From DATGXB01 sp035298905 (GTDB lineage Bacteria; Cyanobacteriota; Cyanobacteriia; Cyanobacteriales; Nostocaceae): a DNA stretch of 48,631 bases. The notes under the pieces are model-generated. The model made no database searches and had not been told where the DNA came from. It was given only the letters and a program-made list of their open reading frames with translations. The DNA is taken from the NCBI GenBank assembly GCA_035298905.1, contig DATGXQ010000338.1:1-48631 (forward strand), written 5' to 3'. This document shows positions 16,570-25,391 of this stretch, piece by piece (position 1 is the stretch's first letter; the number at the start of each line of letters is the position of its first letter). Position numbers and translations under genes: made by a program.

Positions 16570-19500
16570 ATGAGATATCAGGTTGGTGGGAGTCTACACA
16601 GTAATGATCCGACTTATGTTGTCCGGGAAGCAGATGATCATTTGTATGATGCACTGAAAGCAGGTGAATTTTGCTATGTTTTTAATTCCCGACAGATGGG
16701 TAAATCTTCTTTGCTGCAACAGACAAGCTACCGTTTGCAACAAGAGGGATATGTCTGTGCTTATCTTGATGTTACTCAATTAGGCAGTAATAATACAACG
16801 CCATTGCAATGGTATAAAGGGATGATTACCATCCTTTATTATAGATTGAATTTGTCGAAATATATTAATTTCAAGCAATGGTGGGAACAGCAGACAGAAC
16901 TTTCTGATGTGCAAAAACTACATCAATTTATAGAAGGTGTTTTGTTAGCTAATATTCAAGATAAAAATATTTTTATATTTATTGATGAAATTGATAGTTT
17001 ATTAAGCTTGAGTTTTCCTGTAGATGATTTTTTTGCCTGGATTCGTCAATGCTATAATCAGCGTTCCAATAATTCAGATTTTTCTAGATTAGGATTTGCT
17101 TTGTTTGGGGTAGCAACTCCATCTAGTTTGATTGCTGACAAACGCCGCACACCTTTTAATATTGGTAGACCAATTGAGTTAAATGGATTTCAACTAAATG
17201 AAGCTAAACCTTTGTTAGATGGGTTAACAACTTCTGTCAGTCAACCAGAAACAGTATTACAAGCGATATTATACTGGACAAATGGACAGCCTTTTCTCAC
17301 CCAAAAACTGTGTCAAATTGTATTACAAACTTCCTGGTCAGCACCAAATAAAAATATTAATTTACCTGTAGGGACAGAAACTTTTTGGATTGAAAATTTA
17401 GTGCAATCGCACGTTATTCAAAATTGGGAATCTCAGGATGAACCAGAACATTTACGCACCATCCGCGATCGCCTCTTGTTTGATGAACAGAAAGCGGCAC
17501 GGTTATTAGGCATTTATCAACGGATTTTACAAACCGTGGAGGGAGTAGCCATTGATAACTCTCCCGAACAAGCGGAACTATTATTGTCAGGACTGGTAGA
17601 GAAACAAAATGGTTATTTACGGGTGAAAAATCCTATTTACCAAGCTATATTTAATCCTGAGTGGGTAGCCCAGCAATTAGATAATCTGCGACCTTATGCC
17701 CAAATGTTGAATGCTTGGGTAGCATCTGGTTTTCAAGATGAATCGCGGTTACTGCGGGGAAAGGCATTGCAGGAAGTGTTGGCATGGAGTCAATATAGAT
17801 ATTTGAGTGATGTAGATTATCGCTTTTTTGCCGCTTCTCAAGAATGCGATCGCCACCAAGTCCAGCAAAAACTAGAAGCGGAACGACTCAAGGAAGTAGA
17901 AGCCAGACTAACGGTAGAGAAGAAAACTGCCAAATTACAAAGATTTCTGCTGATTACTGGGGGTATTGGTTTGCTAGTTTCTACCACTTTAGGGATAGGA
18001 GCTTTATTTCAGTACAAGTATGCTGTTAAAAGCGAAAATCAAGCTAGACTAAGTGAAATTAAAGCTCTTATTTCTTCTTCTGAAGGTTTATTTGCCTCCA
18101 ACCGGAAATTAGATGCTTTGGTAGAAGCGATTAAAGCTAAGAAAAGACTGCAAAAATTAGGCAATGCAAACATGAAACTTCAGCAACAAGTTGAAGATGT
18201 CTTGCAACAAGCCGTCTATGGCATGGATGAATACAACCGCTTATCAGGGCATCAAGCAGCAGTTTTAGGAGTTGCCATTAGTCCAGACAGTAACTTCATT
18301 GCCTCAGCCAGTGTAGATAAGACAATCAAGCTTTGGCAACGCGATGGTAAAGAACTGGCCACACTCCCAGGTCATCAGGGGGTAATTAGGACAGTGAGTT
18401 TTAGTCCTGACAATCAGTTTATTGCCTCTGGCAGCGATGATCAAACTGTTAAACTTTGGCAACGCAACGGTACTTTACTCAGAACTTTTCACGGTCATAG
18501 TGGAGGGGTTTGGAAAGTTGCATTTAGCCCAGATGGGCAAATCATTGCTTCTGCAAGTAGTGATAAAACAGTAAAACTCTGGAAACTAGACGGTACATTG
18601 CTGAAAACTCTCTCCGGTCACACTGCTGGGGTATCTTCTGTGGCCTTTAGTCCAAATGGTCAGCTGATTGCTTCTTCTAGTGCTGACAGAACAGTAAAAC
18701 TCTGGAAACGAGATGGTACTTTCCTGAAAACCCTTCTAGGTCATTCTTCTGGGCTGTCTTCTGTGGCCTTTAGTCCAGATGGCCAGCTAATAGCTTCAGT
18801 CGGTGGTGATAAAACGGTGAAACTCTGGAAACGAGATGGTACTTTGATCAGAACCTTCTCTGGTCACTCTGCGGTAATTTCTTCTGTAACTTTTAGCCCA
18901 GATAGTCAACTGATTGCTTCAGGTAGTAGAGATAACACTATCAAAATTTGGCATATTGACGGCACGGAATTAACTACACTCAGGGGACATAGTGCTTCAA
19001 TTTGGGAAGTAGCTTGGAGTCGAGATGGTAGCTTTATTGCTTCCGCAGGTGCAGAAAACGTTGTCAGATTGTGGCAAAGTCAGAACCCATTACGGACAAC
19101 TATTACTGCTCATCAAGGAGCAGTTTGGGGAGTAGATATCAGTGCTGATAGTTCCAAGATTGTTACAGGTAGTGAAGATGGAACTACTAAGCTTTGGAGT
19201 TCCCAAGGTAAGCTGCTCAAAACTTTTGTGGGACAAAACCAAATTTATAGCGTAGCTATCAGTCGTGATGGTAAGTTGATTGCTTCGGGTAATACTGATA
19301 ATACCGTGACTCTTTGGAATCAGGATAGTCCAGTTGTGACAACATTCCCAGGTCACGACTCTGGAGTATTTGGGGTTGATATCAGTCCTGACAATCAAAT
19401 GTTAGCTACATCAAGTCAAGATAACACTGTGAAACTTTGGCAATCTAATGGTAGTTTACTTAAAACTCTGACAGAACATTATGCTCCAGTTTGGCAGGTG

Positions 19501-20088
19501 GTATTTAGTCCAGATGGTCAACTGATTGGTTCAGCTGGTGGGGATGGTACGGCTAAATTGTGGCATCGGGATGGTAGATTATTTACAACCTTCAAAGGTC
19601 ACAGTGCAGCAGTGTGGAGGTTGGCTTTTAATTCTCAAAGTAATATGATTGCTACCGGCAGTGGGGACAAGACTGTAAAATTGTGGAAGTTAGACGGCAC
19701 ATTGTTAAGAACTCTCAAAGGTCATACAGCAGCAGTGTGGGGAGTAGCCTTTAGTCCCCAAGGTGATATAGTTGCTTCTGGTAGTGTGGATACTAAAATT
19801 AACCTCTGGAAGCTAGACGGCACATTGCTAAAAACCCTGAGTGGACACAGTGCAGCAATTAGGGATCTGAGTATTAGCCGTGATGGTACTTTTCTTGCTT
19901 CTGTGGGTGAGGATAACACGCTAATAGTTTGGAACTTACCCCGGATTTTGAGTATAGATGTACTAAATTATGGATGCGATCGCATCCGGGACTATCTGGG
20001 GACGAATCAGGAGTTTCAACAAGAGAACTTGAATGGCGATCGCTATTTATGTAATGGTATAGGTAATAATTATTCAGCAACTCCCTGA
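16570..20088 (+). CDS. AAA_35 NTPase with 14 WD40 repeats
   Basis: This 1172-residue protein joins an AAA_35 NTPase domain (about 1-370) to a WD40 array. The P-loop is NSRQMGKSS (39-47) and Walker B is IFIDEID with D139-E140; RRTPFNIGRPIELNGF is family-typical. A charged linker leads to a hydrophobic segment (about 458-480, LLITGGIGLLVSTTLGIGAL) that probably anchors it in a membrane. From about residue 558 I count 14 WD40 repeats with the form GHxxxVxxVxFSPDG...KTVKLW, enough for two seven-bladed propellers. A conserved tail (CDRIRDYLGTN...LC) follows. Such proteins are thought to sense or assemble ligands through the propellers; the ligand is unknown. Its 3' end overlaps the convergent Rpn-like gene by 19 bases. 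Confidence 0.9.
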   Translation: MRYQVGGSLHSNDPTYVVREADDHLYDALKAGEFCYVFNSRQMGKSSLLQQTSYRLQQEGYVCAYLDVTQLGSNNTTPLQWYKGMITILYYRLNLSKYINFKQWWEQQTELSDVQKLHQFIEGVLLANIQDKNIFIFIDEIDSLLSLSFPVDDFFAWIRQCYNQRSNNSDFSRLGFALFGVATPSSLIADKRRTPFNIGRPIELNGFQLNEAKPLLDGLTTSVSQPETVLQAILYWTNGQPFLTQKLCQIVLQTSWSAPNKNINLPVGTETFWIENLVQSHVIQNWESQDEPEHLRTIRDRLLFDEQKAARLLGIYQRILQTVEGVAIDNSPEQAELLLSGLVEKQNGYLRVKNPIYQAIFNPEWVAQQLDNLRPYAQMLNAWVASGFQDESRLLRGKALQEVLAWSQYRYLSDVDYRFFAASQECDRHQVQQKLEAERLKEVEARLTVEKKTAKLQRFLLITGGIGLLVSTTLGIGALFQYKYAVKSENQARLSEIKALISSSEGLFASNRKLDALVEAIKAKKRLQKLGNANMKLQQQVEDVLQQAVYGMDEYNRLSGHQAAVLGVAISPDSNFIASASVDKTIKLWQRDGKELATLPGHQGVIRTVSFSPDNQFIASGSDDQTVKLWQRNGTLLRTFHGHSGGVWKVAFSPDGQIIASASSDKTVKLWKLDGTLLKTLSGHTAGVSSVAFSPNGQLIASSSADRTVKLWKRDGTFLKTLLGHSSGLSSVAFSPDGQLIASVGGDKTVKLWKRDGTLIRTFSGHSAVISSVTFSPDSQLIASGSRDNTIKIWHIDGTELTTLRGHSASIWEVAWSRDGSFIASAGAENVVRLWQSQNPLRTTITAHQGAVWGVDISADSSKIVTGSEDGTTKLWSSQGKLLKTFVGQNQIYSVAISRDGKLIASGNTDNTVTLWNQDSPVVTTFPGHDSGVFGVDISPDNQMLATSSQDNTVKLWQSNGSLLKTLTEHYAPVWQVVFSPDGQLIGSAGGDGTAKLWHRDGRLFTTFKGHSAAVWRLAFNSQSNMIATGSGDKTVKLWKLDGTLLRTLKGHTAAVWGVAFSPQGDIVASGSVDTKINLWKLDGTLLKTLSGHSAAIRDLSISRDGTFLASVGEDNTLIVWNLPRILSIDVLNYGCDRIRDYLGTNQEFQQENLNGDRYLCNGIGNNYSATP

Positions 20089-20981
20089 TTCTGATTTTGC
20101 TCTAACCAAGCCTCTAAATCTGCAACTCCTGAAAAATCTAACAAAGCCTCTCCCAAAGCTTCCAGTTGTACAATAGATAATCTTTGAATTTGTGCAATTA
20201 ATGATGGCTCAATTTCACCGAAACGTCGATTTAATAGACGAATTATTAACTGTTGTTCTCCCTGTTGTAGTCCTTCCTGCCTAGCTTGTTCTCGGTCTTG
20301 CTGGTAAAGTGGTGCTAATCTCATAACTAACTCCCTATCATCTGCTTCTGGATTTTCAGTTATTCTCAAGTTTTGCTGCAAGTTGTACAACAATTCTAGC
20401 GTTACTTTTTGGAATGGATGATTAACGGGTAATCTTTCCAACTCATCAATAGCTTGTTTTTGTACTGTTCCTCTACCAAGAATTCTTAACCACAGGGTTT
20501 CCGGTATCCGGGGTAATTGATGAATAACAATAATAGCCGTCCGCAAATATTCTCCTAAATAGTATATCCCAGATAAGGAATCTTCACCAGGCAGAGCATT
20601 AAAACCTGATAGCAGTTTAGTTGACGCTGTAGGTGTCAGAATCCATAATTTAGGAATTTCTACTTCGGAAAAGTTGGTTTGATTCCGCTTTGCTTCCCTT
20701 TGTAATAAACCCCTAACTTCCAGTAACTTCAACAAACAATCACATATTTCTTCTTTGGATGCAGGATTGCGAAATGGCTCAAATATAGCTCTTTGGGTTG
20801 CTAATTTTCCTAATAGTCCTAAAATATCTAAATTGGCTATTTGTGCAGGAAAAGGAGAAAATAAAACATCAATTTCTCTGACTTCTCCGGCTACCCGACT
20901 AGGTGCTTGAACTTCTCCAAAAGGTTTTAGAAGTTCTTCTAGATAGTCTTTGGCAAATTGGTCATGAATAAAACGAGTCAT
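20070..20981 (-). CDS. Rpn/PD-(D/E)XK-family protein with DUF4351
   Basis: I start at the ATG at 20981 (303 residues). An upstream GTG at 21035 would add 18 residues (MIGYADVGDW...). The protein opens with MTRFIHDQFAKDYLEELL and continues with EVREIDVLFSP, matching the PD-(D/E)XK nuclease-like Rpn/'transposase-like' group common in cyanobacteria. Charged helices follow, then a DUF4351 C-terminus (QQLIIRLLNRRFGEI...QIQRLSIVQLEALGEALLDF). Related RpnA-type proteins are DNA endonucleases that promote recombination; whether this one cuts is unknown. Its stop lies inside the 3' end of the AAA_35-WD40 gene. A 38-codon frame at 21175-21059 lies just upstream on the same strand. Confidence 0.75.
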   Translation of the reverse strand: MTRFIHDQFAKDYLEELLKPFGEVQAPSRVAGEVREIDVLFSPFPAQIANLDILGLLGKLATQRAIFEPFRNPASKEEICDCLLKLLEVRGLLQREAKRNQTNFSEVEIPKLWILTPTASTKLLSGFNALPGEDSLSGIYYLGEYLRTAIIVIHQLPRIPETLWLRILGRGTVQKQAIDELERLPVNHPFQKVTLELLYNLQQNLRITENPEADDRELVMRLAPLYQQDREQARQEGLQQGEQQLIIRLLNRRFGEIEPSLIAQIQRLSIVQLEALGEALLDFSGVADLEAWLEQNQNQGVAE

Positions 20982-21361
20982 TGGACAAAATAGTAGTAGT
21001 TCACTCCAGTCACCGACATCTGCATAACCTATCACCTATAAATGATGAATGGTGCTGGTTACGCTTTTGCGTGAATTAAAAGACGTTTCAAAGGTTCTGT
21101 GTGGGATGTGATTTCTGACTTAAATTCTGGAGTGCTTTTAGTAGCACCTGAGACGAAACTTTGTATTTGTGTCATGATGGAAATAACTGTAATAGTAAAG
21201 GCGATCGCAGATTCTTGGCGGAATGAGGCGATCGCTTATTTTTATCTTATCACCTACTCTTTTATCTCGCAATAAAAAAATAACAAAATAATAAAATCTC
21301 GTAAAAATTGCATTTTCACCACGGAATGCCAGAATGCTAGATATCGAGTAAACGCAGAACT
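20982..21361. other. Spacer with possible 38-codon ORF
   Basis: There is no confident gene. A minus-strand frame from ATG 21175 to TAA 21059 encodes 38 residues (start MTQIQSFVSGATKSTPE) without a ribosome site or known motif; it could be a small protein upstream of the Rpn-like gene. Two HIP1 octamers lie around 21200-21236. Confidence 0.4.
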
Positions 21362-21529
21362 ATGGTTAAGAGAACTCCTGAAGGCAAAGCCGAGTTAAGT
21401 ATCTACGTAAGCAAAGATGTAAAGATAAGGTTTAAAGTGGCTTGTACTCAGCAAGATAGAACAATGGGCGATGTTGTTAGTGAACTCATCGAAAACTGGC
21501 TAAATAATGTCGAAAACCAAAAGCAATAA
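21362..21529 (+). CDS. Small ribbon-helix-helix protein
   Basis: This 55-residue frame begins at ATG 21362 and ends at TAA 21527-21529. The sequence has a strand region (AELSIYVSKDVK) followed by two predicted helices (IRFKVACTQQDRT and MGDVVSELIENWL), the layout of CopG/ParG/antitoxin-like ribbon-helix-helix DNA-binding proteins, which act as dimers. Length and charge pattern fit the family. No toxin partner is obvious next to it: the Rpn-like gene is upstream on the other strand and a small membrane protein is convergent downstream. It may regulate itself or serve as an antitoxin or partition-type protein. No Shine-Dalgarno is visible. Confidence 0.7.
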   Translation: MVKRTPEGKAELSIYVSKDVKIRFKVACTQQDRTMGDVVSELIENWLNNVENQKQ

Positions 21530-21536
21530 TTAAGTA

Positions 21537-21558
21537 GGGTGCGTTCCCTAACGCACCC
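21537..21558. terminator. Bidirectional hairpin between small genes
   Basis: GGGTGCGTT (21537-21545) pairs perfectly with AACGCACCC (21550-21558) around CCCT, between two convergent small genes, with ATTTTG following. It is a common cyanobacterial repeat-type hairpin that can serve both genes. Confidence 0.65.
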
Positions 21559-21568
21559 ATTTTGAATG

Positions 21569-21826
21569 CTAAGAATTAGTATGTTTATCCTTAGATTTGG
21601 CAACCTTTAATAGACCAGCAAAAGCGCGGATAACCATTGACGCACTTTTACCCATAGATTCCCACTCCTGGGGGCTTGATTTCATTATTCTGATTACCCC
21701 ACCCACAGCCCCAATGACTAAAGATACACTCACAGCCCATGCTACTGGACTGTAAGGATTCTCTACCACCACTTTGGTGATATCTACTGGCTGTTGGGTT
21801 GGTATTTCTATAACTTGATTTGACAT
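21569..21826 (-). CDS. Small hypothetical membrane protein
   Basis: This 85-residue protein has one clear transmembrane helix (about residues 29-47, AWAVSVSLVIGAVGGVIRI) after a hydrophilic N-terminus, and ends with an amphipathic helix and a Lys-rich tail. I do not recognise the family; a holin or a membrane toxin is conceivable, but no motif supports either. It converges on the ribbon-helix-helix gene across a shared hairpin, and its 5' end faces the NACHT gene across a spacer of about 290 bases. Confidence 0.55.
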   Translation of the reverse strand: MSNQVIEIPTQQPVDITKVVVENPYSPVAWAVSVSLVIGAVGGVIRIMKSSPQEWESMGKSASMVIRAFAGLLKVAKSKDKHTNS

Positions 21827-22020
21827 TTTAAATATTCCTCATGATTTATGCTTCCAAGGTATCTACTCCCATTAGTGAAATAAAGGACACACAAGGACAA
21901 TAGAGATTAGATGTCCTTAGATGTCCTTCCCTGTCCTCTTTTATTCCATCAATATTGATTACAATACCTAATATCTCGTAATAGCCCTATAATCTGACAT
22001 TCCCTTAACATCTAAAATTA

Positions 22021-22036
22021 GTGCGTTTGAACGCAC
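22021..22036. repeat. Short palindrome before the NACHT gene
   Basis: GTGCGTT-tg-AACGCAC is a perfect hairpin 85 bases before the NACHT gene. It is followed by CCCGTTCGCGTAGCGTTGCC, which resembles repeats common in Nostoc spacers. AGCCCT (about 21984) and AGGGCT (about 22086) flank the block in inverted orientation, so it may be a MITE fragment. Confidence 0.4.
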
Positions 22037-22120
22037 TTTAGCTTTAAGCCCGTTCGCGTAGCGTTGCCGAAGGCTAATTGATTTCAGGGCTGTCAAAAAA
22101 CACCAAACTGATATAACAAT

Positions 22121-25100
22121 ATGGAAAAGAAACGCAATGTTGATACCGTTAAAGCTAGTGAACAAGGATTAAATAAACTAAGAGATGCTAAAAACAAAGA
22201 AAAATTGACATACGAAAAAATAGCTAAAAATATTCACGTTGAACCCAAAACAGTACAGAGATTTTTTAACGGAGAATATATTCAAAGAACAACAGCTATA
22301 GAAATAGTCGAAATTTTAGGTTTAAAATTAGAAGACATAATCGAATCAAAACCCCAAATTCCACCAGAAACCACACCAGCCAGCACAATAAACTGGGCGG
22401 AAATTTGCCGCGAAAGGTTGCCAAAGCGGATAACTAGCAATTACTTAATGCAAGATGAAGAAGCGAAAAAAGAACGAGAACAGATTTATGTACCTCTAGC
22501 ATTGGTGCAGCGTAAGAAAATCGAGAAACGAGATAAAAGACATTTTGCACCACAAGCGGGAACAGAATTAGATGAACCGCAATATGAACCAGAACAGAAA
22601 TTTGCACATCAGGATTTTTTAACTCAAATTTTGGAACGGGGAGAAGGTAAAACCAAAGGACGACAAATAGCATTAATAGGAGAACCAGGGGCGGGTAAAA
22701 CCACGCTGTTACAATATATTGCCCTGTGGATTTTAGAGAATAATTTAGGGTTGCCAATTTGGGTTTCTTTGGCAGATTTGGGACGGAATGACCAAGAAAT
22801 TAATTTACATGATTATATTTTTAAAATTTGGCTAAAACAGGCAATCTCTCATACAGAAATTACACCAAAAATTCAAGCTGATTTACATCAACAAATCGAA
22901 CAGGGGCGGGTGTGGTTATTGTTAGATGGTGCTGATGAAATGTCTATCGGTAGTCAGTTTCACCAACCTTTAGAAACAATAGCCAGACAGTTAGAAGGAT
23001 GGATAGGCAGATTTTCGCGGGTGGTGTTAACTTGTCGGCTGAATGTTTGGCAAGCTGATGTTAATGCTTTAGAGGCTTTTGAAACTTATCGCTTACTTGA
23101 TTTTGATTATCCTCAACAAGTGCATGAGTTTATTGATAAATATTTTAGCGATAAGGGTGAGGAAGGGAAGCAGAAAAGCGCAAGATTAAAGAGAGAATTA
23201 GACGTAACGGAAAGGGGAAGATTACAAAATTTAATTCAAAATCCTTTGCGGTTGACGCTGCTGTGTAGTATTTGGCAACGGGAAGAGGAAAAGTTACCAG
23301 AAACCAAAGCGGGACTATATCAACAGTTTGTGAATTATATCTATAATTGGAAAAAGAATCGGTTTCCTACGACTAAGAAACAACAAAGAGAATTAAATCA
23401 TGGTTTAGGTAAATTAGCTTTACGAGATATAGATGCAGGTGGTTCGCGGTTTCGCTTGCGGGAGGATTTTATTGGTGCAGAATTGGGAGATGCTGATGAT
23501 GAAAATTCATTGTTTTATCTGGCTTTAAAAGTTGGCTGGTTAAATCATGTAGGTATTGCAGCCGAATCTCCGAGTCAAAAGGTTTATGCTTTTTATCATG
23601 CTAGTTTTGAAGAATATTTTGCAGCTTTAGAAATTAAGGATTGGCAAGATTTTTTCAAACATATTCCTGAAAATCCACATCAAGGAACATATCGGATTTT
23701 TTTACCCCAGTGGAAAGAGGTAATTTTATTGTGGTTGGGACGAGAGGATATAGAATTAGAAAAGAAAGAAGAATTTATTCAAGCTTTATGTAATTTTCAA
23801 GATGATTGTGGTCAATTTTATCAATATCGTGCGTTCTTTTTAGCAGCAGCCGGAATAGGAGAATTTAAAGAATGTAAGTTATCTGATGAGATTGTAGACC
23901 AACTACTTCGCTATGGTTTTGGTTATTTTGATCAGAAAAAACAAAAGTGGTTAAATTTTACTTACAAAATAGCCAAAGCAGCTAGATTAGTCATTCGAGA
24001 AACAAATACTAAAAAAGCTATCAGCCCTTTAATTAATTTAATCAATGTATCTGATGATGAATATAACAAGATAATGGCAGCAAAAATTTTAGGAAATATA
24101 TATGATGCGAATGAAGATGCTATCAATACCTTGTTTGATTTAATCCAAAACTCTCATGATGAGAATATCATGTATTTGGCAATGATAACATTAGGAGAGA
24201 TAGATGCTGTAAATCAAGAAGTTATCAATAATTTTGTTGATTTAATTAATTTTAATGATGATAATTCTACTCAGAGAGGAGCAGCAAGAATTTTAGGAGA
24301 TATCGGAAATGGAAATCAAGAAGCTATCCAGGCTTTGGTTGATTTAATTAACATTTCTGATGATAAGGATACCAAGTTAATAGCAACACAAGCATTAGGC
24401 AAAATAGGAAATGGGAATCAATTAGCTATCCAGTCTTTGGTTAATTTAATTAATATTTATAATGATAAAGATATTAGAATACCAGCCGCAATGTATTTAG
24501 GAGATATCGGAAATGGAAATCAAGAAGCTATCCAGGTTTTAGTTGATTTAATAAACATTTCGGATAACGATGATACTAAATATTGGGCAATAATAAGTTT
24601 AGCAAAAATAGGCAATAAAAATCAAGAGGCTATCCAGAGTTTGGTTAATTTGGTTAATATTTCTGAGCATCAACACAACAAAATAATGGCTGCAATGTGT
24701 TTAGGAGAAATAGGAAATAAAAATCAAGAAACTATCAATATTTTGGTTAATTTAATCAGCACGTCCGATAATAACTCTGACAAGATATTGGTAGCAGAGA
24801 GTTTAGGAAAAATAGATAATGAAAATCAAGAAGCTATCAAGACCTTGATTGATTTAATCCGCTTATCCGATGATGTATTTACTAAAATAAGAGCAGCAGA
24901 AAGCTTGGGAAAAATAGATAATGAAAATCAAGAAGCTATCAAGACTTTGATTGATTTAATCAATAGTTATAATGATAAAGATATAAAGTATTGGGCAGCA
25001 GAATGCTTGGGGAAAATATATGATAAAAATCAAGAAGCCATCAAGGCTTTGATTGATTTAATCAGTTATGATAATGAATATATAAGTAAAAGAGCGGCAG

Positions 25101-25297
25101 AATGCTTAGAGGAAATTACAGAAACCAAACAAATGACAATAGTAATTGCTAATTTGCAAAAATATCTACCAAATGAGGTTTATGATAATAACTCTGAGTT
25201 TAACAGCAAGTGTTATAGCCTCTTCTGGCACTTTGCTAACAATCTCAGTTACCCAGATTTCTATGCAGCTTGGCAGCAAGGTAAAGTAAGTTCATAA
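22121..25297 (+). CDS. HTH-NACHT-HEAT STAND NTPase
   Basis: This 1058-residue protein starts with a helix-turn-helix (about 10-75; LTYEKIAKNIHVEPKTVQRFF). A NACHT NTPase domain follows, with P-loop GEPGAGKT at 187-194 and Walker B WLLLDGADE. The NACHT-associated helical region includes NPLRLTLLC and FYHASFEEYFAA. From about residue 628 to 1020 there are about 11 HEAT-like repeats of roughly 38 residues, each ending near LGKIGNGNQEAIQ(A/S)L. STAND NTPases of this kind oligomerise after their repeat domain binds a trigger. Several bacterial NACHT proteins protect against phage, but for this one defence is inference. The HTH suggests DNA binding as output or regulation. It converges on the FAD oxidoreductase gene. 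Confidence 0.88.
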   Translation: MEKKRNVDTVKASEQGLNKLRDAKNKEKLTYEKIAKNIHVEPKTVQRFFNGEYIQRTTAIEIVEILGLKLEDIIESKPQIPPETTPASTINWAEICRERLPKRITSNYLMQDEEAKKEREQIYVPLALVQRKKIEKRDKRHFAPQAGTELDEPQYEPEQKFAHQDFLTQILERGEGKTKGRQIALIGEPGAGKTTLLQYIALWILENNLGLPIWVSLADLGRNDQEINLHDYIFKIWLKQAISHTEITPKIQADLHQQIEQGRVWLLLDGADEMSIGSQFHQPLETIARQLEGWIGRFSRVVLTCRLNVWQADVNALEAFETYRLLDFDYPQQVHEFIDKYFSDKGEEGKQKSARLKRELDVTERGRLQNLIQNPLRLTLLCSIWQREEEKLPETKAGLYQQFVNYIYNWKKNRFPTTKKQQRELNHGLGKLALRDIDAGGSRFRLREDFIGAELGDADDENSLFYLALKVGWLNHVGIAAESPSQKVYAFYHASFEEYFAALEIKDWQDFFKHIPENPHQGTYRIFLPQWKEVILLWLGREDIELEKKEEFIQALCNFQDDCGQFYQYRAFFLAAAGIGEFKECKLSDEIVDQLLRYGFGYFDQKKQKWLNFTYKIAKAARLVIRETNTKKAISPLINLINVSDDEYNKIMAAKILGNIYDANEDAINTLFDLIQNSHDENIMYLAMITLGEIDAVNQEVINNFVDLINFNDDNSTQRGAARILGDIGNGNQEAIQALVDLINISDDKDTKLIATQALGKIGNGNQLAIQSLVNLINIYNDKDIRIPAAMYLGDIGNGNQEAIQVLVDLINISDNDDTKYWAIISLAKIGNKNQEAIQSLVNLVNISEHQHNKIMAAMCLGEIGNKNQETINILVNLISTSDNNSDKILVAESLGKIDNENQEAIKTLIDLIRLSDDVFTKIRAAESLGKIDNENQEAIKTLIDLINSYNDKDIKYWAAECLGKIYDKNQEAIKALIDLISYDNEYISKRAAECLEEITETKQMTIVIANLQKYLPNEVYDNNSEFNSKCYSLFWHFANNLSYPDFYAAWQQGKVSS

Positions 25298-25314
25298 ACA
25301 TTTAATTTTTAGGT

Positions 25315-25342
25315 GTAGAGACGTTCCATGGAACGTCTCTAC
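25315..25342. terminator. Perfect palindromic hairpin between convergent genes
   Basis: GTAGAGACGTTCCA and TGGAACGTCTCTAC form a 28-base perfect palindrome between the NACHT gene and the FAD oxidoreductase gene. This is a dispersed cyanobacterial repeat type and probably terminates both genes, although no long U-tract follows. Confidence 0.6.
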
Positions 25343-25391
25343 AAAGGTTTGGAAATAATCTAATATTATGAATAAATCAAATTTCAAAATA

